Shown: positions 7,495 through 16,462, numbered from the stretch's first letter. The stretch: 64,000 nt of DNA from Ruminococcaceae bacterium P7 (GCA_900100595.1 FMUA01000002.1:186001-250000); one strand, 5' to 3'. The notes: generated from the letters alone by a model not told the origin. Translations and numbers: made by a program.

Positions 7495-9156
7495 ATGTCC
7501 TACACATACGATATCACCATGTTCAAGGAAACCTTTGAGAGCGAGTTCACCTGGCTCAACGGCTTCATGCGCAACGTCAGACGCTTCGGCTACCGCACGG
7601 CGGTCATCGACCCCGCGTCTGACAAGGAATGGACCTACGAGGAGCTCAACGCGGACGCGAACCGCCTTGCGAACGCCTTCAAAAAGAGCGGTCTGAAAAA
7701 GAGCGATCTGTCCTTTATGCAGCTCTATAACTGCCCCGAGTTTCTGTTCAACTATATCGCTTGCCAGAAAATCGGCGCGATCGCCAACCCCGCGAACTTC
7801 AACCTCTCACCCGGTGAGACCGCGGAGGTCATCAGCCACAACAAGCCCAAGGTTTACCTCTACGACGCGGAAATCGCCAAGACAGCCGTCAAGGCGCTCA
7901 AGCTCTCCGCGCACAAGCCCGAATTCGTCATTGCGGTCAACCGCACCGTCAAGGACTTCGCGCTTCCCGAGGGACACATCCTCTATGAGGACTATGTGAA
8001 GGACGCTTCCGCCGAAAATCCGCCGGTTGATTTTGAACCGCACATCTACGACGAGGTGCTGCGGCTGCAGACCTCCGGCACCACGGGTACTCCCAAGGGC
8101 GTACCGCTCAACAACATCAACGAGGTGCTCTCGGCGCACGATGTGATCATGCACTTCCCGATCAACCCGACCGACATCACCATGAACATGACCCCGTGGT
8201 TCCACCGCGGCGGCATCCACTCGGGCGGTCCCACCCCGACGCTCTACGCGGGCGCGGGTCTGATCATTATGCGCACCTTCAACCCCAAGTGGACGCTGCG
8301 CTATATCGAGAGATACAAAATCACGTTTATCACGGGCGTTCCCTCGGTCCTGACCCTGCTCGCCTCCAGACAGGAGAAGCGTCACAAGGACATCTCCTCT
8401 CTCAAGGGCATCATCACCATGGGCAGCCCGCTCGAAAAGGAAGCCTGCATCCGCTTTCAGGAGGTTCTCTCCCCCAACCTGTTCAACGGCTACGGCACCA
8501 CTGAGACGTTCTGGAACACCTTCCTGCGTCCCTTTGACCTGCCCGAAATGTCAGGAACCGCGGGACGCTCCTGTACCGACGACGAGGTGCGCATCGTCAA
8601 GGTATTTGAGGACAGAAAAGCCGAGCCTGACGAGCTTGTCGCGACCGACAATAGCGAAGAAGGCGAGGTCATCATCAAGTGCCCGCAGAAATCCACCTAC
8701 TGCTATGTGGACAATCCGCAGGCGACCGAGGAGAAGTTCTACAAGGGCTGGATGTACACGGGCGACATCGGCACATGGGACGAGAAGCAGTATATCTCCA
8801 TCGCGGGCAGAAAGGACGATATGATCATCTCCAAGGGTGAAAATATCTATCCCGCGCGCATCGAGGAGGTCATCAACCTGCATCCCAAGGTCAGCGAGTG
8901 CATCGTCACGGGCGTTCCCGACAGCACCAGAGGCGAGTGTCTTGCGGCGTATGTCATCAGAGAGGACGACAGCCTGACCGTCGCCGAGCTGCTCGACTAC
9001 TGCTCCCAGTCACCCAACCTCTCCAAATATCAGGTTCCCCGCTACTACCGCTTCGTCGACGAGCTGCCCCACACCGCGACAGGCAAAAAGCAGCACTACA
9101 TCATCAAGAAGCAGGCGAAAGAGGATCTCAAGAACGGCTTGCTGCTGAGAAAGTAA
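7495..9156 (+). CDS. Acyl-adenylate-forming ligase (ANL superfamily, acyl-CoA synthetase-like)
   Basis: 553 residues. ANL motifs in order: P-loop LQTSGTTGTPKG, NGYGTTET, hinge region YTGDIGTW, GRKDDMIISKGENIYPARIE, and the C-terminal lysine region TATGKKQHY. The family activates a carboxylic acid as acyl-AMP and passes it to CoA or a carrier protein. It starts 15 bp after the ketoacyl synthase, so the pair probably work on the same acyl chain. Substrate not predictable by eye. Confidence 0.93.
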   Translation: MSYTYDITMFKETFESEFTWLNGFMRNVRRFGYRTAVIDPASDKEWTYEELNADANRLANAFKKSGLKKSDLSFMQLYNCPEFLFNYIACQKIGAIANPANFNLSPGETAEVISHNKPKVYLYDAEIAKTAVKALKLSAHKPEFVIAVNRTVKDFALPEGHILYEDYVKDASAENPPVDFEPHIYDEVLRLQTSGTTGTPKGVPLNNINEVLSAHDVIMHFPINPTDITMNMTPWFHRGGIHSGGPTPTLYAGAGLIIMRTFNPKWTLRYIERYKITFITGVPSVLTLLASRQEKRHKDISSLKGIITMGSPLEKEACIRFQEVLSPNLFNGYGTTETFWNTFLRPFDLPEMSGTAGRSCTDDEVRIVKVFEDRKAEPDELVATDNSEEGEVIIKCPQKSTYCYVDNPQATEEKFYKGWMYTGDIGTWDEKQYISIAGRKDDMIISKGENIYPARIEEVINLHPKVSECIVTGVPDSTRGECLAAYVIREDDSLTVAELLDYCSQSPNLSKYQVPRYYRFVDELPHTATGKKQHYIIKKQAKEDLKNGLLLRK

Positions 9157-9160
9157 GGCG

Positions 9161-9583
9161 ATGACGATGTTTACTTATCAGAGAAAAGCCAATTACTACG
9201 AAACCGACATGATGGGCATTGTCCACCATTCCAACCATATCCGCTATTTTGAGGAAGCGCGTCTCGCCTATATGAAAACCTTTGACTGCGACGCAAAGCA
9301 GATGGCGCGCGACGGCATCACCATTCCCAACGTAGACGCCTATGCGAGATATTACAAGCCCGTCCTGTTCGACGAGGTCATCAGCATCGAAGTCACGCTC
9401 ACGGGCTTCAACGGCACCAAGATGGAATACACCTACACCGCAAGAAAGGAAAACGGCGAGATCGCCGCGACGGGTCACACCATGCACTGCTTTGTGCACG
9501 ATGATTTCAAGCCGATGTCGCTGAGAAGGTCGCATCCCGAATACTACCAAAAGCTGATGGCGCAGTTGGTACCCAAGGAATAG
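9161..9583 (+). CDS. Hotdog-fold acyl-CoA thioesterase (YbgC/FadM-like)
   Basis: 140 residues. The motif YYETDMMGIVHHSNHIRYFEEAR contains the Asp and His residues of YbgC/4-hydroxybenzoyl-CoA thioesterase-type enzymes. It probably hydrolyses an acyl thioester made or used by the two upstream enzymes. The start is 4 bp after the ligase stop, indicating tight coupling. Confidence 0.9.
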   Translation: MTMFTYQRKANYYETDMMGIVHHSNHIRYFEEARLAYMKTFDCDAKQMARDGITIPNVDAYARYYKPVLFDEVISIEVTLTGFNGTKMEYTYTARKENGEIAATGHTMHCFVHDDFKPMSLRRSHPEYYQKLMAQLVPKE

Positions 9584-9609
9584 CCGTTTCATTTAGAAGG
9601 AGTTTTGAA

Positions 9610-9924
9610 ATGATAGAAAAGATTTATGAGGAGGAATTCGCGCAGTATGTGCTGCAGGCGGATTACCCCGTTGTCGTGGATTTTTACGCCGATTGGTGCG
9701 GTCCCTGCAAAATGCTCGCGCCGATTCTCGAGCAGCTGGAGCGCGACAATGACGACTTCGGCTTCTACAAGGTCAATGTGGACGAAAATTCCGAGCTCGC
9801 GGCGAAATACCACGTTTTCACCATTCCGAACGTCGTAATTTTCAAGAACGGCAGGGATATCGCCCAGTCCATCGGACTGAAGCCCGCGGAGGAAATGCAG
9901 AAAATCCTCGACGGCATCAAGTAA
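9610..9924 (+). CDS. Thioredoxin
   Basis: 104 residues with the canonical active site WCGPC (C30, C33) after VVVDFYAD and the cis-proline region FTIPNVV. Shine-Dalgarno AGAAGGAG. Last gene of the ketoacyl synthase operon, 26 bp after the thioesterase. No thioredoxin reductase is adjacent, so it may reduce a specific partner of this operon or be a general thioredoxin. Confidence 0.95.
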   Translation: MIEKIYEEEFAQYVLQADYPVVVDFYADWCGPCKMLAPILEQLERDNDDFGFYKVNVDENSELAAKYHVFTIPNVVIFKNGRDIAQSIGLKPAEEMQKILDGIK

Positions 9925-9938
9925 TAATTCTTATTAAG

Positions 9939-9980
9939 AAAAAAGCTGTTTCCGTATCACGGAAACAGCTTTTTGTTTTC
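9939..9980. terminator. Bidirectional terminator between thioredoxin and CBS genes
   Basis: AAAAGCTGTTTCCGT pairs with ACGGAAACAGCTTTT around a 3-nt loop, with T-rich sequence on both sides. It serves the rightward thioredoxin operon and the leftward CBS gene. Confidence 0.9.
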
Positions 9981-9985
9981 AGCCG

Positions 9986-10378
9986 TTATTCAATAAAATT
10001 GCGGATAATATCCTGACGGGTCACAATGCCGATGAAGGTATCAAAATCATCGGTGACGGGAACGAAGTTCTGACGCATCGCGCGCTCGAGCAGCTCGTCC
10101 ATCGTCACGTCGATGCGCACCGCGGGGTTGAAGCCCTCGCGCAGGATATCGCGCACCAGATGCTTTTCCTTGGCTTTGAGCGAATTGTTGCGCTGATCGA
10201 GAATATAATAAAGAAAGTCGCCCTCGCTGACGGTGCCGACATATTTGCCGTCCTGTGAAATCACGGGAATCGCCGTATAGCTGTGTGCGCGCATCTTCTC
10301 CAGTCCCTGCCGCAGGGTGTTGTCCTCAAAAATATACTGAACCGTCGTCTTTGGCTTGAGGAGCATAATCACGTTCAT
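9986..10378 (-). CDS. CBS-domain pair protein
   Basis: 130 residues forming two tandem CBS motifs (about 8-62 and 74-128): ALEKM-like MRAHSYTAIPVISQDGKYVGTV and RQNFVPVTDDFDTFIGIVTR. CBS pairs bind adenosyl ligands such as AMP, ATP or c-di-AMP and act as sensors. The stand-alone form gives no clue to a partner. It follows the membrane protein gene at 10388 by 9 bp, so the two are co-transcribed. Confidence 0.9.
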   Translation of the reverse strand: MNVIMLLKPKTTVQYIFEDNTLRQGLEKMRAHSYTAIPVISQDGKYVGTVSEGDFLYYILDQRNNSLKAKEKHLVRDILREGFNPAVRIDVTMDELLERAMRQNFVPVTDDFDTFIGIVTRQDIIRNFIE

Positions 10379-10387
10379 AACTAACCT

Positions 10388-10846
10388 CTATTTTCTGAAA
10401 TACCGCGAGAAAAGGTACAGCTCGCCGATCAGATAGACGATCCCCGCTGTCAAAAGCAGGGTATTGACCTGTAAAATCCCGCTGAACATCACCATGAACG
10501 AGGAAATCAGAATGATTCCGAGCGCGCAGCCCTTTGTCTCCTTCTTGAAGAACAGCAGCCACAGCAGGGCATACAGCACGCTGCAAACGCCCATCACAAT
10601 CAGCCAAAACCGCCGCATGAGCGCCTGCGGCTCGGTAAAGCCCAGTTCGAGCACGCCGATATGGAACGACATCAGAAACAGGCTCGCAAGCCTGCCGACG
10701 CGGTCGATATAGACCATCGCGCGGTTGGTGAAAACGCCCGTGTCAAGCGTATGCGTTTTCATATAGACGATATGCGGAACGAGCAGAACTGCCGCGAACA
10801 GCAAGCCGTAGACATTGACAACGTCAAAGAATCCCATCTGATTCAC
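10388..10846 (-). CDS. Membrane protein of unknown function
   Basis: 152 residues, mostly hydrophobic, with about four to five predicted transmembrane helices (around 7-26, 53-72, 80-100, 106-127, 129-148). Shine-Dalgarno AAAAGGTG ahead of the ATG. Operon with the CBS protein downstream, which hints at nucleotide-controlled activity; this is inference. Family not recognised. Confidence 0.75.
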   Translation of the reverse strand: MNQMGFFDVVNVYGLLFAAVLLVPHIVYMKTHTLDTGVFTNRAMVYIDRVGRLASLFLMSFHIGVLELGFTEPQALMRRFWLIVMGVCSVLYALLWLLFFKKETKGCALGIILISSFMVMFSGILQVNTLLLTAGIVYLIGELYLFSRYFRK

Positions 10847-10959
10847 CTTTTCACTATGATATCCTTATTCTACCATATCCCGGGCAGGAAAACAAGGAGA
10901 ATCTTGTCACCCGTCTGAAATGTACAAAAACAGCGAAACGATAAGTTACAACATTGTAG

Positions 10960-10988
10960 TTGCATTTTCACCGCGGAAATTGTATCAT
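10960..10988 (+). promoter_or_regulatory. Promoter of the YbhN-like gene
   Basis: -35 TTGCAT (10960-10965), 17-bp spacer, -10 TATCAT (10983-10988). It rules out any translation start upstream of about 10995 for the following gene. Confidence 0.7.
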
Positions 10989-11024
10989 AGTAATATATAC
11001 ATCCTGAACAAGGAGAAGATTGCT

Positions 11025-12197
11025 TTGCAAACCAACCCAAACAGCGGGGCGCGGACTGCCCCAAAGGAGAAGCGGAAATTCAAAGTCAGCGGCACCGTGA
11101 TTTTTAACATTCTCGTCGCGATCATTTCCGTTTATCTGGTTATCAATTTCATCGTTTCGGAGGACGGTCTGATCGATCTCCTCAAATCGCCCGACGCCTT
11201 TCACTGGGGCTGGGTCGTCGTCGGACTGCTGGTGTTTGACTGCAACATGATCATCGACGCGATCGTCACGCAGATCTATCTGCGCGCGGAATACCCGCAT
11301 TTCCGCTTTCTCGACTCCCTCAAGGTCGCGTTTGTCGGCGTGTTCTTCGGCGCGGTCACGCCCTCCAATACGGGCGGTCAGCCTATGCAGCTGTATTTTC
11401 TCTCGCGGAAGAACGTGCGCATCGGCTACGGCTCCGCCTGCATGACGCAGAAATTCATCGTCTATCAGCTCGTGACGACGGGGTTCAGCATCTTTGCCGT
11501 CATCTTCAAATTCGACTATTTCCGAACGGCGTTCACTAACTTCTGGTCGTCGGCGTTCATCGTCGTCGGCTTCGTGGTGCAGCTCGCGGTCACGGCGATG
11601 TTTTTGATCGTCTGCTTTGCGGAGAACATCACCCGCAAGCTTATCCGCCTGATTTACAAAATCATGGTCGCCGTGAAATTCGTCAAGGAACCGCGGCGCA
11701 AAATCATGACCATCGCGCGCGAATTCAAGATGTTCCACTCCGCCAACCGTATGCTCATGGGAAACAAAAAGCGGCTGGTCAAGATTTTCCTGCTCGTCAT
11801 GGTGCAGATCTGCTGTATCATGAGCGTGCCCTACTTCATCTATATCGCCTTTGATATGCCCGTTATCGCGGCGGCTCACGGCGCGCCTGTCGGCAATCCC
11901 TTTGATTTTCTGTGCATCCAGAGCTTTGTGCTCTTTACCTCCAACCTCGTACCGCTCCCCGGCGCTTCGGGAGGTGCGGAGCTGGCGTTTTCGATGTACT
12001 TCGGCTCCTATTTCGTCATTGCCAACATCAGCAAAATCAAGCCCGCAATCCTGCTTTGGCGCTTTATCACCTACTACGGCGCCATGCTGCTGACCGCGCC
12101 GTTCTCCTATTACACCAAGGGAAGGAAGCGCGGCGACCTCACGGAAGAGATCGAAGCGGAAGCGACCGCCGAGGGTGTGGTAACGGAATATGAATAA
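11025..12197 (+). CDS. Lysylphosphatidylglycerol synthase TM-domain (UPF0104/YbhN) membrane protein
   Basis: 390 residues from a TTG start, chosen because AAGGAG lies 9 nt ahead and the promoter (-10 at 10983) excludes the longer frame. Roughly eight transmembrane segments. The motifs FFGAVTPSNTGGQPMQLYFLSR and LVPLPGASGGAELAFS are typical of the MprF flippase-like half without the lysyltransferase domain. Probably a lipid or polyprenyl-lipid transporter. Its end overlaps the next gene by 8 bp. Confidence 0.88.
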   Translation: MQTNPNSGARTAPKEKRKFKVSGTVIFNILVAIISVYLVINFIVSEDGLIDLLKSPDAFHWGWVVVGLLVFDCNMIIDAIVTQIYLRAEYPHFRFLDSLKVAFVGVFFGAVTPSNTGGQPMQLYFLSRKNVRIGYGSACMTQKFIVYQLVTTGFSIFAVIFKFDYFRTAFTNFWSSAFIVVGFVVQLAVTAMFLIVCFAENITRKLIRLIYKIMVAVKFVKEPRRKIMTIAREFKMFHSANRMLMGNKKRLVKIFLLVMVQICCIMSVPYFIYIAFDMPVIAAAHGAPVGNPFDFLCIQSFVLFTSNLVPLPGASGGAELAFSMYFGSYFVIANISKIKPAILLWRFITYYGAMLLTAPFSYYTKGRKRGDLTEEIEAEATAEGVVTEYE

Positions 12198-13305
12198 CCT
12201 CTTTGATTATCTGAGCTGGCGCGGCGATTTGAGTTTTGCCGCTGACGGCTTCAACGACATCGACGCCGTGATCCTCTCACGGCTCTCCTACCTGCCCTTT
12301 GACGGCATTGTCAGCGAGGATCTCCATACCACCATTACGGTCAGTCAGGCGGCTGACCGTATGTTTTCAGGCGACGCTCCCGCGTTCCTCTGGGAGGGCG
12401 ACGACAGGCTGATGCAGGAGCTTGCGCTGTCAGACCGCTTCTGCGATCTGCAGCTGAGCGGCTATGTCAACATCGTCGACGACGAACGGCAGATGCAGTT
12501 CTCCGCGCTGCTGATCACGCTTGACGAACGCACGCGCTTTGTGTCCTTCCGCGGAACCGACAACACGCTTGTCGGCTGGCAGGAGGATTTCAATATGTTC
12601 TTCACCTTCCCCGTCGCGTCGCAGCCCGAGGCGCTGCGGTATTTCGAGAAAGCCGCCGGCGCTTTTGACGGCAGCTTTTATCTGGGCGGTCACTCCAAGG
12701 GCGGCAACCTCGCGGTCTATGCCGCGTCATTCTGCGGAGAGGATTTGCAGGAGCGAATCAGGGAAATCTACAGCATGGACGGACCGGGGTTCGAGCTGGA
12801 GCATATTCTCGACAGCGGCTTTTACCGCGTGATCGACAGGATCCACACCTACGTGCCGCAGTCATCCATCTTCGGTATGCTGTTTGAGCACGAGGAAAAT
12901 TACACTGTCATTCAGAGCGGACAAAAGGGCTTTTTGCAGCACGACGTCTATTCATGGGCAGTCGAGCGCACGCGGCTCGTCGAGCTGGAGCAGACAAACG
13001 GCACCAGCGCGTTCTTTGACCGCACGCTGACGCGGTTCCTCGCGGAAATGCCGATGGAAAAGCGAAAGGAATTCACCGAGGAGCTGTTCGCCCTGCTCAA
13101 ATCGAGCGACGAAGTCACCTTTGACGAGATGGCGGAGAATCCCGTCCGTGACGCGGGACGGATGTTCAAATCCCTCGCGGGGCTGGATTCCTCCAAACGC
13201 TCTCTGCTGATATCGAGCGTGCTTCGCTTCATCAAAGCGGCAGGCGGCACGGTCACCGATATGAAAATAAAAGAAAACAAAAGCAAACGCTTCCGAAAAA
13301 CATGA
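12190..13305 (+). CDS. Lipase-like alpha/beta hydrolase (Mbeg1-like/DUF2974)
   Basis: 371 residues. VSFRGTDNTLVGWQEDF (oxyanion region) and the nucleophile elbow GGHSKGGNLAVYAA with catalytic Ser are typical of DUF2974 proteins common in Firmicutes. There is no signal peptide. Substrate unknown; the overlap with the YbhN-like lipid transporter gene suggests a shared lipid-related function (inference). The stop codon lies inside the terminator hairpin. Confidence 0.88.
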   Translation: MNNLFDYLSWRGDLSFAADGFNDIDAVILSRLSYLPFDGIVSEDLHTTITVSQAADRMFSGDAPAFLWEGDDRLMQELALSDRFCDLQLSGYVNIVDDERQMQFSALLITLDERTRFVSFRGTDNTLVGWQEDFNMFFTFPVASQPEALRYFEKAAGAFDGSFYLGGHSKGGNLAVYAASFCGEDLQERIREIYSMDGPGFELEHILDSGFYRVIDRIHTYVPQSSIFGMLFEHEENYTVIQSGQKGFLQHDVYSWAVERTRLVELEQTNGTSAFFDRTLTRFLAEMPMEKRKEFTEELFALLKSSDEVTFDEMAENPVRDAGRMFKSLAGLDSSKRSLLISSVLRFIKAAGGTVTDMKIKENKSKRFRKT

Positions 13306-13323
13306 TCGGAAGCGTTGTTTTTT
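13286..13323. terminator. Bidirectional terminator overlapping the stop of the lipase-like gene
   Basis: AACGCTTCCGA (13286-13296) pairs with TCGGAAGCGTT (13306-13316), then GTTTTTT. The stop codon of the upstream gene is in the loop. The leftward exonuclease gene ends at 13322, so the hairpin probably serves both. Confidence 0.85.
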
Positions 13324-14077
13324 ATTCGATATCCAATTCTACGGGACAGTGGTCGGAGCCGAACACCTCGGTGTGGATCGACGCGCCCGCGAGTCTGTCG
13401 TCCAGCGCCTTTGATGTGATGAAATAGTCGATGCGCCATCCCGCGTTCTTTTCGCGCGCCTTGAAGCGGTACGACCACCACGAATATACGCCCGTTGTGT
13501 CGGGATAGAAATAGCGGTAAGTATCCGTAAAGCCGCTGCCGAGCAGCGCGGTCATCTTTGCTCTCTCCTCATCGGTAAAGCCCGCGTTTTTGCGGTTGGT
13601 CTTGGGGTTCTTGAGGTCGATCTCCGTGTGCGCGACGTTGAGGTCGCCGCAGAGGATAACGGGCTTTGTCTGCTCCAGCTCCTTGAGATACTTCAAAAAG
13701 GCGTCCTCCCAATCCATGCGGTAGTCGAGCCGTTTCAGCTCGTTCTGCGAGTTGGGGGTGTAGCAGGTGACAACATAATAATCCGCGAACTCCGCGGCGA
13801 TCACCCTGCCCTCGCGGTCGTGCTCCTCGACGCCGATGCCGTATTTGACGGAAAGCGGCTCCTCTTTGCAGAACAGCGCCGTTCCCGAATAGCCCTTTTT
13901 CTCGGCGTAATTCCAAAAGGCATGATAGCCCTCGGGCGCAAAATCGATCTGACCCTCTTGCAGCTTGGTCTCCTGCAGGCAGAACACATCCGCGTCCGCC
14001 TCGTTGAAATAGTCCGCAAAGCCCTTTGTCATGCAGGCTCTCAGACCGTTGACATTCCATGAAATCAGTTTTTTCAT
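13322..14077 (-). CDS. xth: Exodeoxyribonuclease III
   Basis: 251 residues from ATG 14077 ([15 protein letters not shown]); upstream ATGs at 14086 and 14083 sit too close to the GTGGA ribosome site. Motifs of the ExoIII/APE family: [12 protein letters not shown] (metal Glu), [12 protein letters not shown] (catalytic Asp/Asn) and [12 protein letters not shown] (catalytic His). It acts as AP endonuclease and 3' phosphatase in base-excision repair. Own promoter at 14111-14139. Confidence 0.96.
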   Translation of the reverse strand: MKKLISWNVNGLRACMTKGFADYFNEADADVFCLQETKLQEGQIDFAPEGYHAFWNYAEKKGYSGTALFCKEEPLSVKYGIGVEEHDREGRVIAAEFADYYVVTCYTPNSQNELKRLDYRMDWEDAFLKYLKELEQTKPVILCGDLNVAHTEIDLKNPKTNRKNAGFTDEERAKMTALLGSGFTDTYRYFYPDTTGVYSWWSYRFKAREKNAGWRIDYFITSKALDDRLAGASIHTEVFGSDHCPVELDIE

Positions 14078-14110
14078 CTTCATCATTCCACTCTGTTTGA
14101 TTTTGATATC

Positions 14111-14139
14111 AGTATACCGCAAATCCGCATTTTTCGCAA
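14111..14139 (-). promoter_or_regulatory. Promoter of xth
   Basis: -35 TTGCGA (14139-14134), 17-bp spacer, -10 TATACT (14116-14111). Confidence 0.7.
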
Positions 14140-14184
14140 GTGCCGCGAATAGGTTTTACCAATCGAAAATTCCGAGGTGGTAGT

Positions 14185-14883
14185 TTGTTTGATTTCATCG
14201 CCCTGCTGGGGCAATACGTCTGCTTTTTCATTCTGCACGTCTGCGGGTCGGGCTCGTTTCCCAAGCCTCTGAGTGAAAAGCAGGAAAAGGAATATCTCGA
14301 ACGCGCGGCAAACGGCGACAACGAAGCGCGGAACAAGCTGGTCGAGCACAATCTGCGGCTGGTGGCGCACATCATCAAAAAATACTACGGCGTGCAGACC
14401 GAGCAGGACGATCTGGTGTCCATCGGCACCATCGGGCTGATCAAGGCGATCAACACCTTCAAGCCCGACAAGAACATCCGTCTCAGCTCCTACGCCAGCC
14501 GCTGCATTGAAAATGAGATTCTGATGCACTTCCGCAGCGTCAAAAAGAGCGCGCAGGACGTGTCCCTCAACGAAACGATCGACACCGACAAGGACGGCAA
14601 TCCGCTGACGCTGATGGATATTATGGCGGTGGACGACACGATACTCGACGACCTCGACCGCAAGCTCAACAGCCGCAAGCTCGGGCAGTTCATCCGCGAG
14701 GAGCTGAGCGGCAGGGAGAAAACAGTCATTCTCCTGCGCTACGGACTGGGCGGCACCGAACCGCTGACACAAAAGGAAATTGCAAAACAGCTCGGCATCT
14801 CGCGCTCCTACGTGAGCCGCATCGAAACAAAGGCGCTGAAAAAGCTGAAAAAGCGATTCGATTCCAGCTCCAACCTGCGCTGA
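14185..14883 (+). CDS. sigK: RNA polymerase sporulation sigma factor, pro-sigma-K-like
   Basis: 232 residues from a TTG start 4 nt after GAGGTGG; the frame extends further upstream but overlaps the xth promoter. It opens with a hydrophobic pro-sequence (FDFIALLGQYVCFFILHVCG) ending at SFPKPLS, as in pro-sigma-K, which is cleaved in the mother cell of a sporulating cell. Region 2 (LVEHNLRLVAHIIKKYY, LSSYASRCIENEIL) and region 4 (LTQKEIAKQLGISRSYVSRIE) are intact. The gene is uninterrupted, with no skin element. SigE is the main alternative identity; the short pro-sequence favours sigma K. Confidence 0.85.
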   Translation: MFDFIALLGQYVCFFILHVCGSGSFPKPLSEKQEKEYLERAANGDNEARNKLVEHNLRLVAHIIKKYYGVQTEQDDLVSIGTIGLIKAINTFKPDKNIRLSSYASRCIENEILMHFRSVKKSAQDVSLNETIDTDKDGNPLTLMDIMAVDDTILDDLDRKLNSRKLGQFIREELSGREKTVILLRYGLGGTEPLTQKEIAKQLGISRSYVSRIETKALKKLKKRFDSSSNLR

Positions 14884-14890
14884 TACAAAT

Positions 14891-14925
14891 ATTGCCGCGG
14901 CATTACACCGCGGCAATTTGTATTA
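14891..14925. terminator. Bidirectional terminator sigK/asparagine synthase-like
   Basis: ATTGCCGCGG pairs with CCGCGGCAAT across a 7-nt loop, followed by TTTGTATT. It separates two converging genes. Confidence 0.85.
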
Positions 14926-14929
14926 TTGA

Positions 14930-16462
14930 TCAAAACTTGCAGTCATACCAGAGCAGGAAGGCGTAAACCGCGTAGATGCGGCTCCAATACAGCTCTTCCC
15001 CATTCAGATAGCGCGTCCACCAATCCTTCAATTCCGCTTGATTGAAGAAACGCTGCGAGGTATCTCCAAAGAGCTTGTCCGCGATAGGCTTGTTGTAGCG
15101 TTCATCCGCCAGCCACTTGCGCACGGGTACGGGGAAACCGACCTTTTTGCGGAACGCGACCTCGTCGGGAAGCTTGCCCGACGCCGCCTTGCGGAACACA
15201 TACTTGTTCTGCTCCTCTTGGAACTCATATTCGGTCGGGATCCTGCTCGCCACGTTGAACAGGCGCACGTCGCTGAACGGCGTATGCAGCTCAATACCGC
15301 AGGCTGTCGAGGTGCGGTCGGTGTTGAGGTAGATATCGCCCTCCAGCCAGAGCGTGATGTCGACGGTCAGCTTGCGCGCAAGCGGGCTCTGCCCCTCGGT
15401 GGACTGCCAGAGAGCCGCGACAGGCTCCTCGGGATTGACGCTCTCGTCGAAGTCGTTCATCAAAGTTCTCACGACGTCGCGGTTCATGATATGAGAGCAG
15501 GTGAGGTACGTCCACTCCTTGGGGATCTCGCGCTTATGGGCGTTGTAGCCGCCGAAGAACTCGTCGATACCCTCTCCTGAATAAACGATGCGGGCATGCT
15601 CGCTGACAGCCTGACAGCCGAGGGAAAACGCGACCGCCGAAGCGTCGCCGAGCGGCTGTCCCATTTTGTCAATGACCTCGGGAATACGCGCGAAATACTC
15701 GGCAGGCGTAATCTGCTTGACGCGGAAGCCCTTGCCCAGCACCTCGGCAGTCTGACGCGCCAGAGAGGATTCGTCAAAGCCCTCCTCCGCGTAGCCGACG
15801 GTATTCGCACAGACCGCGTCGCTCGCCGCAAGCAGATAGGAGGAATCCACGCCGCCCGAGAGGAAGGATTCCTTATAGGGCAGCTCGGTGTCCGCGCGTT
15901 CCTCGGCGCAGATTTCCTCTACAACCTTCTCGATCTCCGCCGCCCACTCGTCGACGCTCTTGCTCTCGTCGGGGGTGAATACGGGCGCGAAATAGCGGTG
16001 CAGCTCAAAGCTTCTGCCGTCAAACGTCGCCCAGCTTCCCGCAGGGAATTTATAAATGCCCTCGTAGAAGGTCTCCGTGCCGATGGGATAGCCGTAGAAC
16101 AGGTACTGCTGCAGCATCTTGTTATTCAGGCGCTTTTCCATGCGCGCGTCCGACGCGATGGCGTCGATGTCGCCCGTACAGAGCAGCTCTCCGTCCGCAA
16201 CCGCATAGAACAGCTGCTTCTGACCGACCTGATCGCGGCAGATGTAGTATTGCTTTTCGTTTTCATCATAGAGCACAACGGCAAACATGCCGCAGAGCTG
16301 CTGCGCCATGTCCGTGCCCCACTTGGCGTAGGCGTTTTTGAGAATCGCCGCCTCGCGTTCCTCGCGGCTGAGCGGCAGCGCGATACCGAGTGTGTCGCAC
16401 AGGCTCTGCCAATTGCGGATATAGCCGCTGAAATAGATTATCTGAACATCATTGGTTGTCAT
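14930..16462 (-). CDS. Asparagine synthase-like amidotransferase lacking the glutaminase nucleophile
   Basis: 510 residues. The C-terminal synthetase domain is complete: PP-loop SGGVDSS (202-208), SGEGIDEFFGGY, ELHTPFSDVRL. The N-terminal Ntn glutaminase domain begins late, at IIYFSGYIRNW, equivalent to about residue 70 of AsnB. The invariant Cys after Met1 and the Arg loop are therefore absent, and the glutamine-binding N-G-E reads S-G-Y. The start is secure: GAAGGGAG lies 9 nt ahead and a consensus promoter is upstream. It probably uses ammonia or another nucleophile; beta-lactam-synthetase-like or lasso-cyclase-like chemistry cannot be excluded. Monocistronic. Confidence 0.85.
   Translation of the reverse strand: MTTNDVQIIYFSGYIRNWQSLCDTLGIALPLSREEREAAILKNAYAKWGTDMAQQLCGMFAVVLYDENEKQYYICRDQVGQKQLFYAVADGELLCTGDIDAIASDARMEKRLNNKMLQQYLFYGYPIGTETFYEGIYKFPAGSWATFDGRSFELHRYFAPVFTPDESKSVDEWAAEIEKVVEEICAEERADTELPYKESFLSGGVDSSYLLAASDAVCANTVGYAEEGFDESSLARQTAEVLGKGFRVKQITPAEYFARIPEVIDKMGQPLGDASAVAFSLGCQAVSEHARIVYSGEGIDEFFGGYNAHKREIPKEWTYLTCSHIMNRDVVRTLMNDFDESVNPEEPVAALWQSTEGQSPLARKLTVDITLWLEGDIYLNTDRTSTACGIELHTPFSDVRLFNVASRIPTEYEFQEEQNKYVFRKAASGKLPDEVAFRKKVGFPVPVRKWLADERYNKPIADKLFGDTSQRFFNQAELKDWWTRYLNGEELYWSRIYAVYAFLLWYDCKF

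Noticed and set aside
10920..11024. Longer start for the YbhN-like protein
   Set aside because: The added codons lie upstream of and across the promoter (-35 at 10960, -10 at 10983), so they would not be transcribed.
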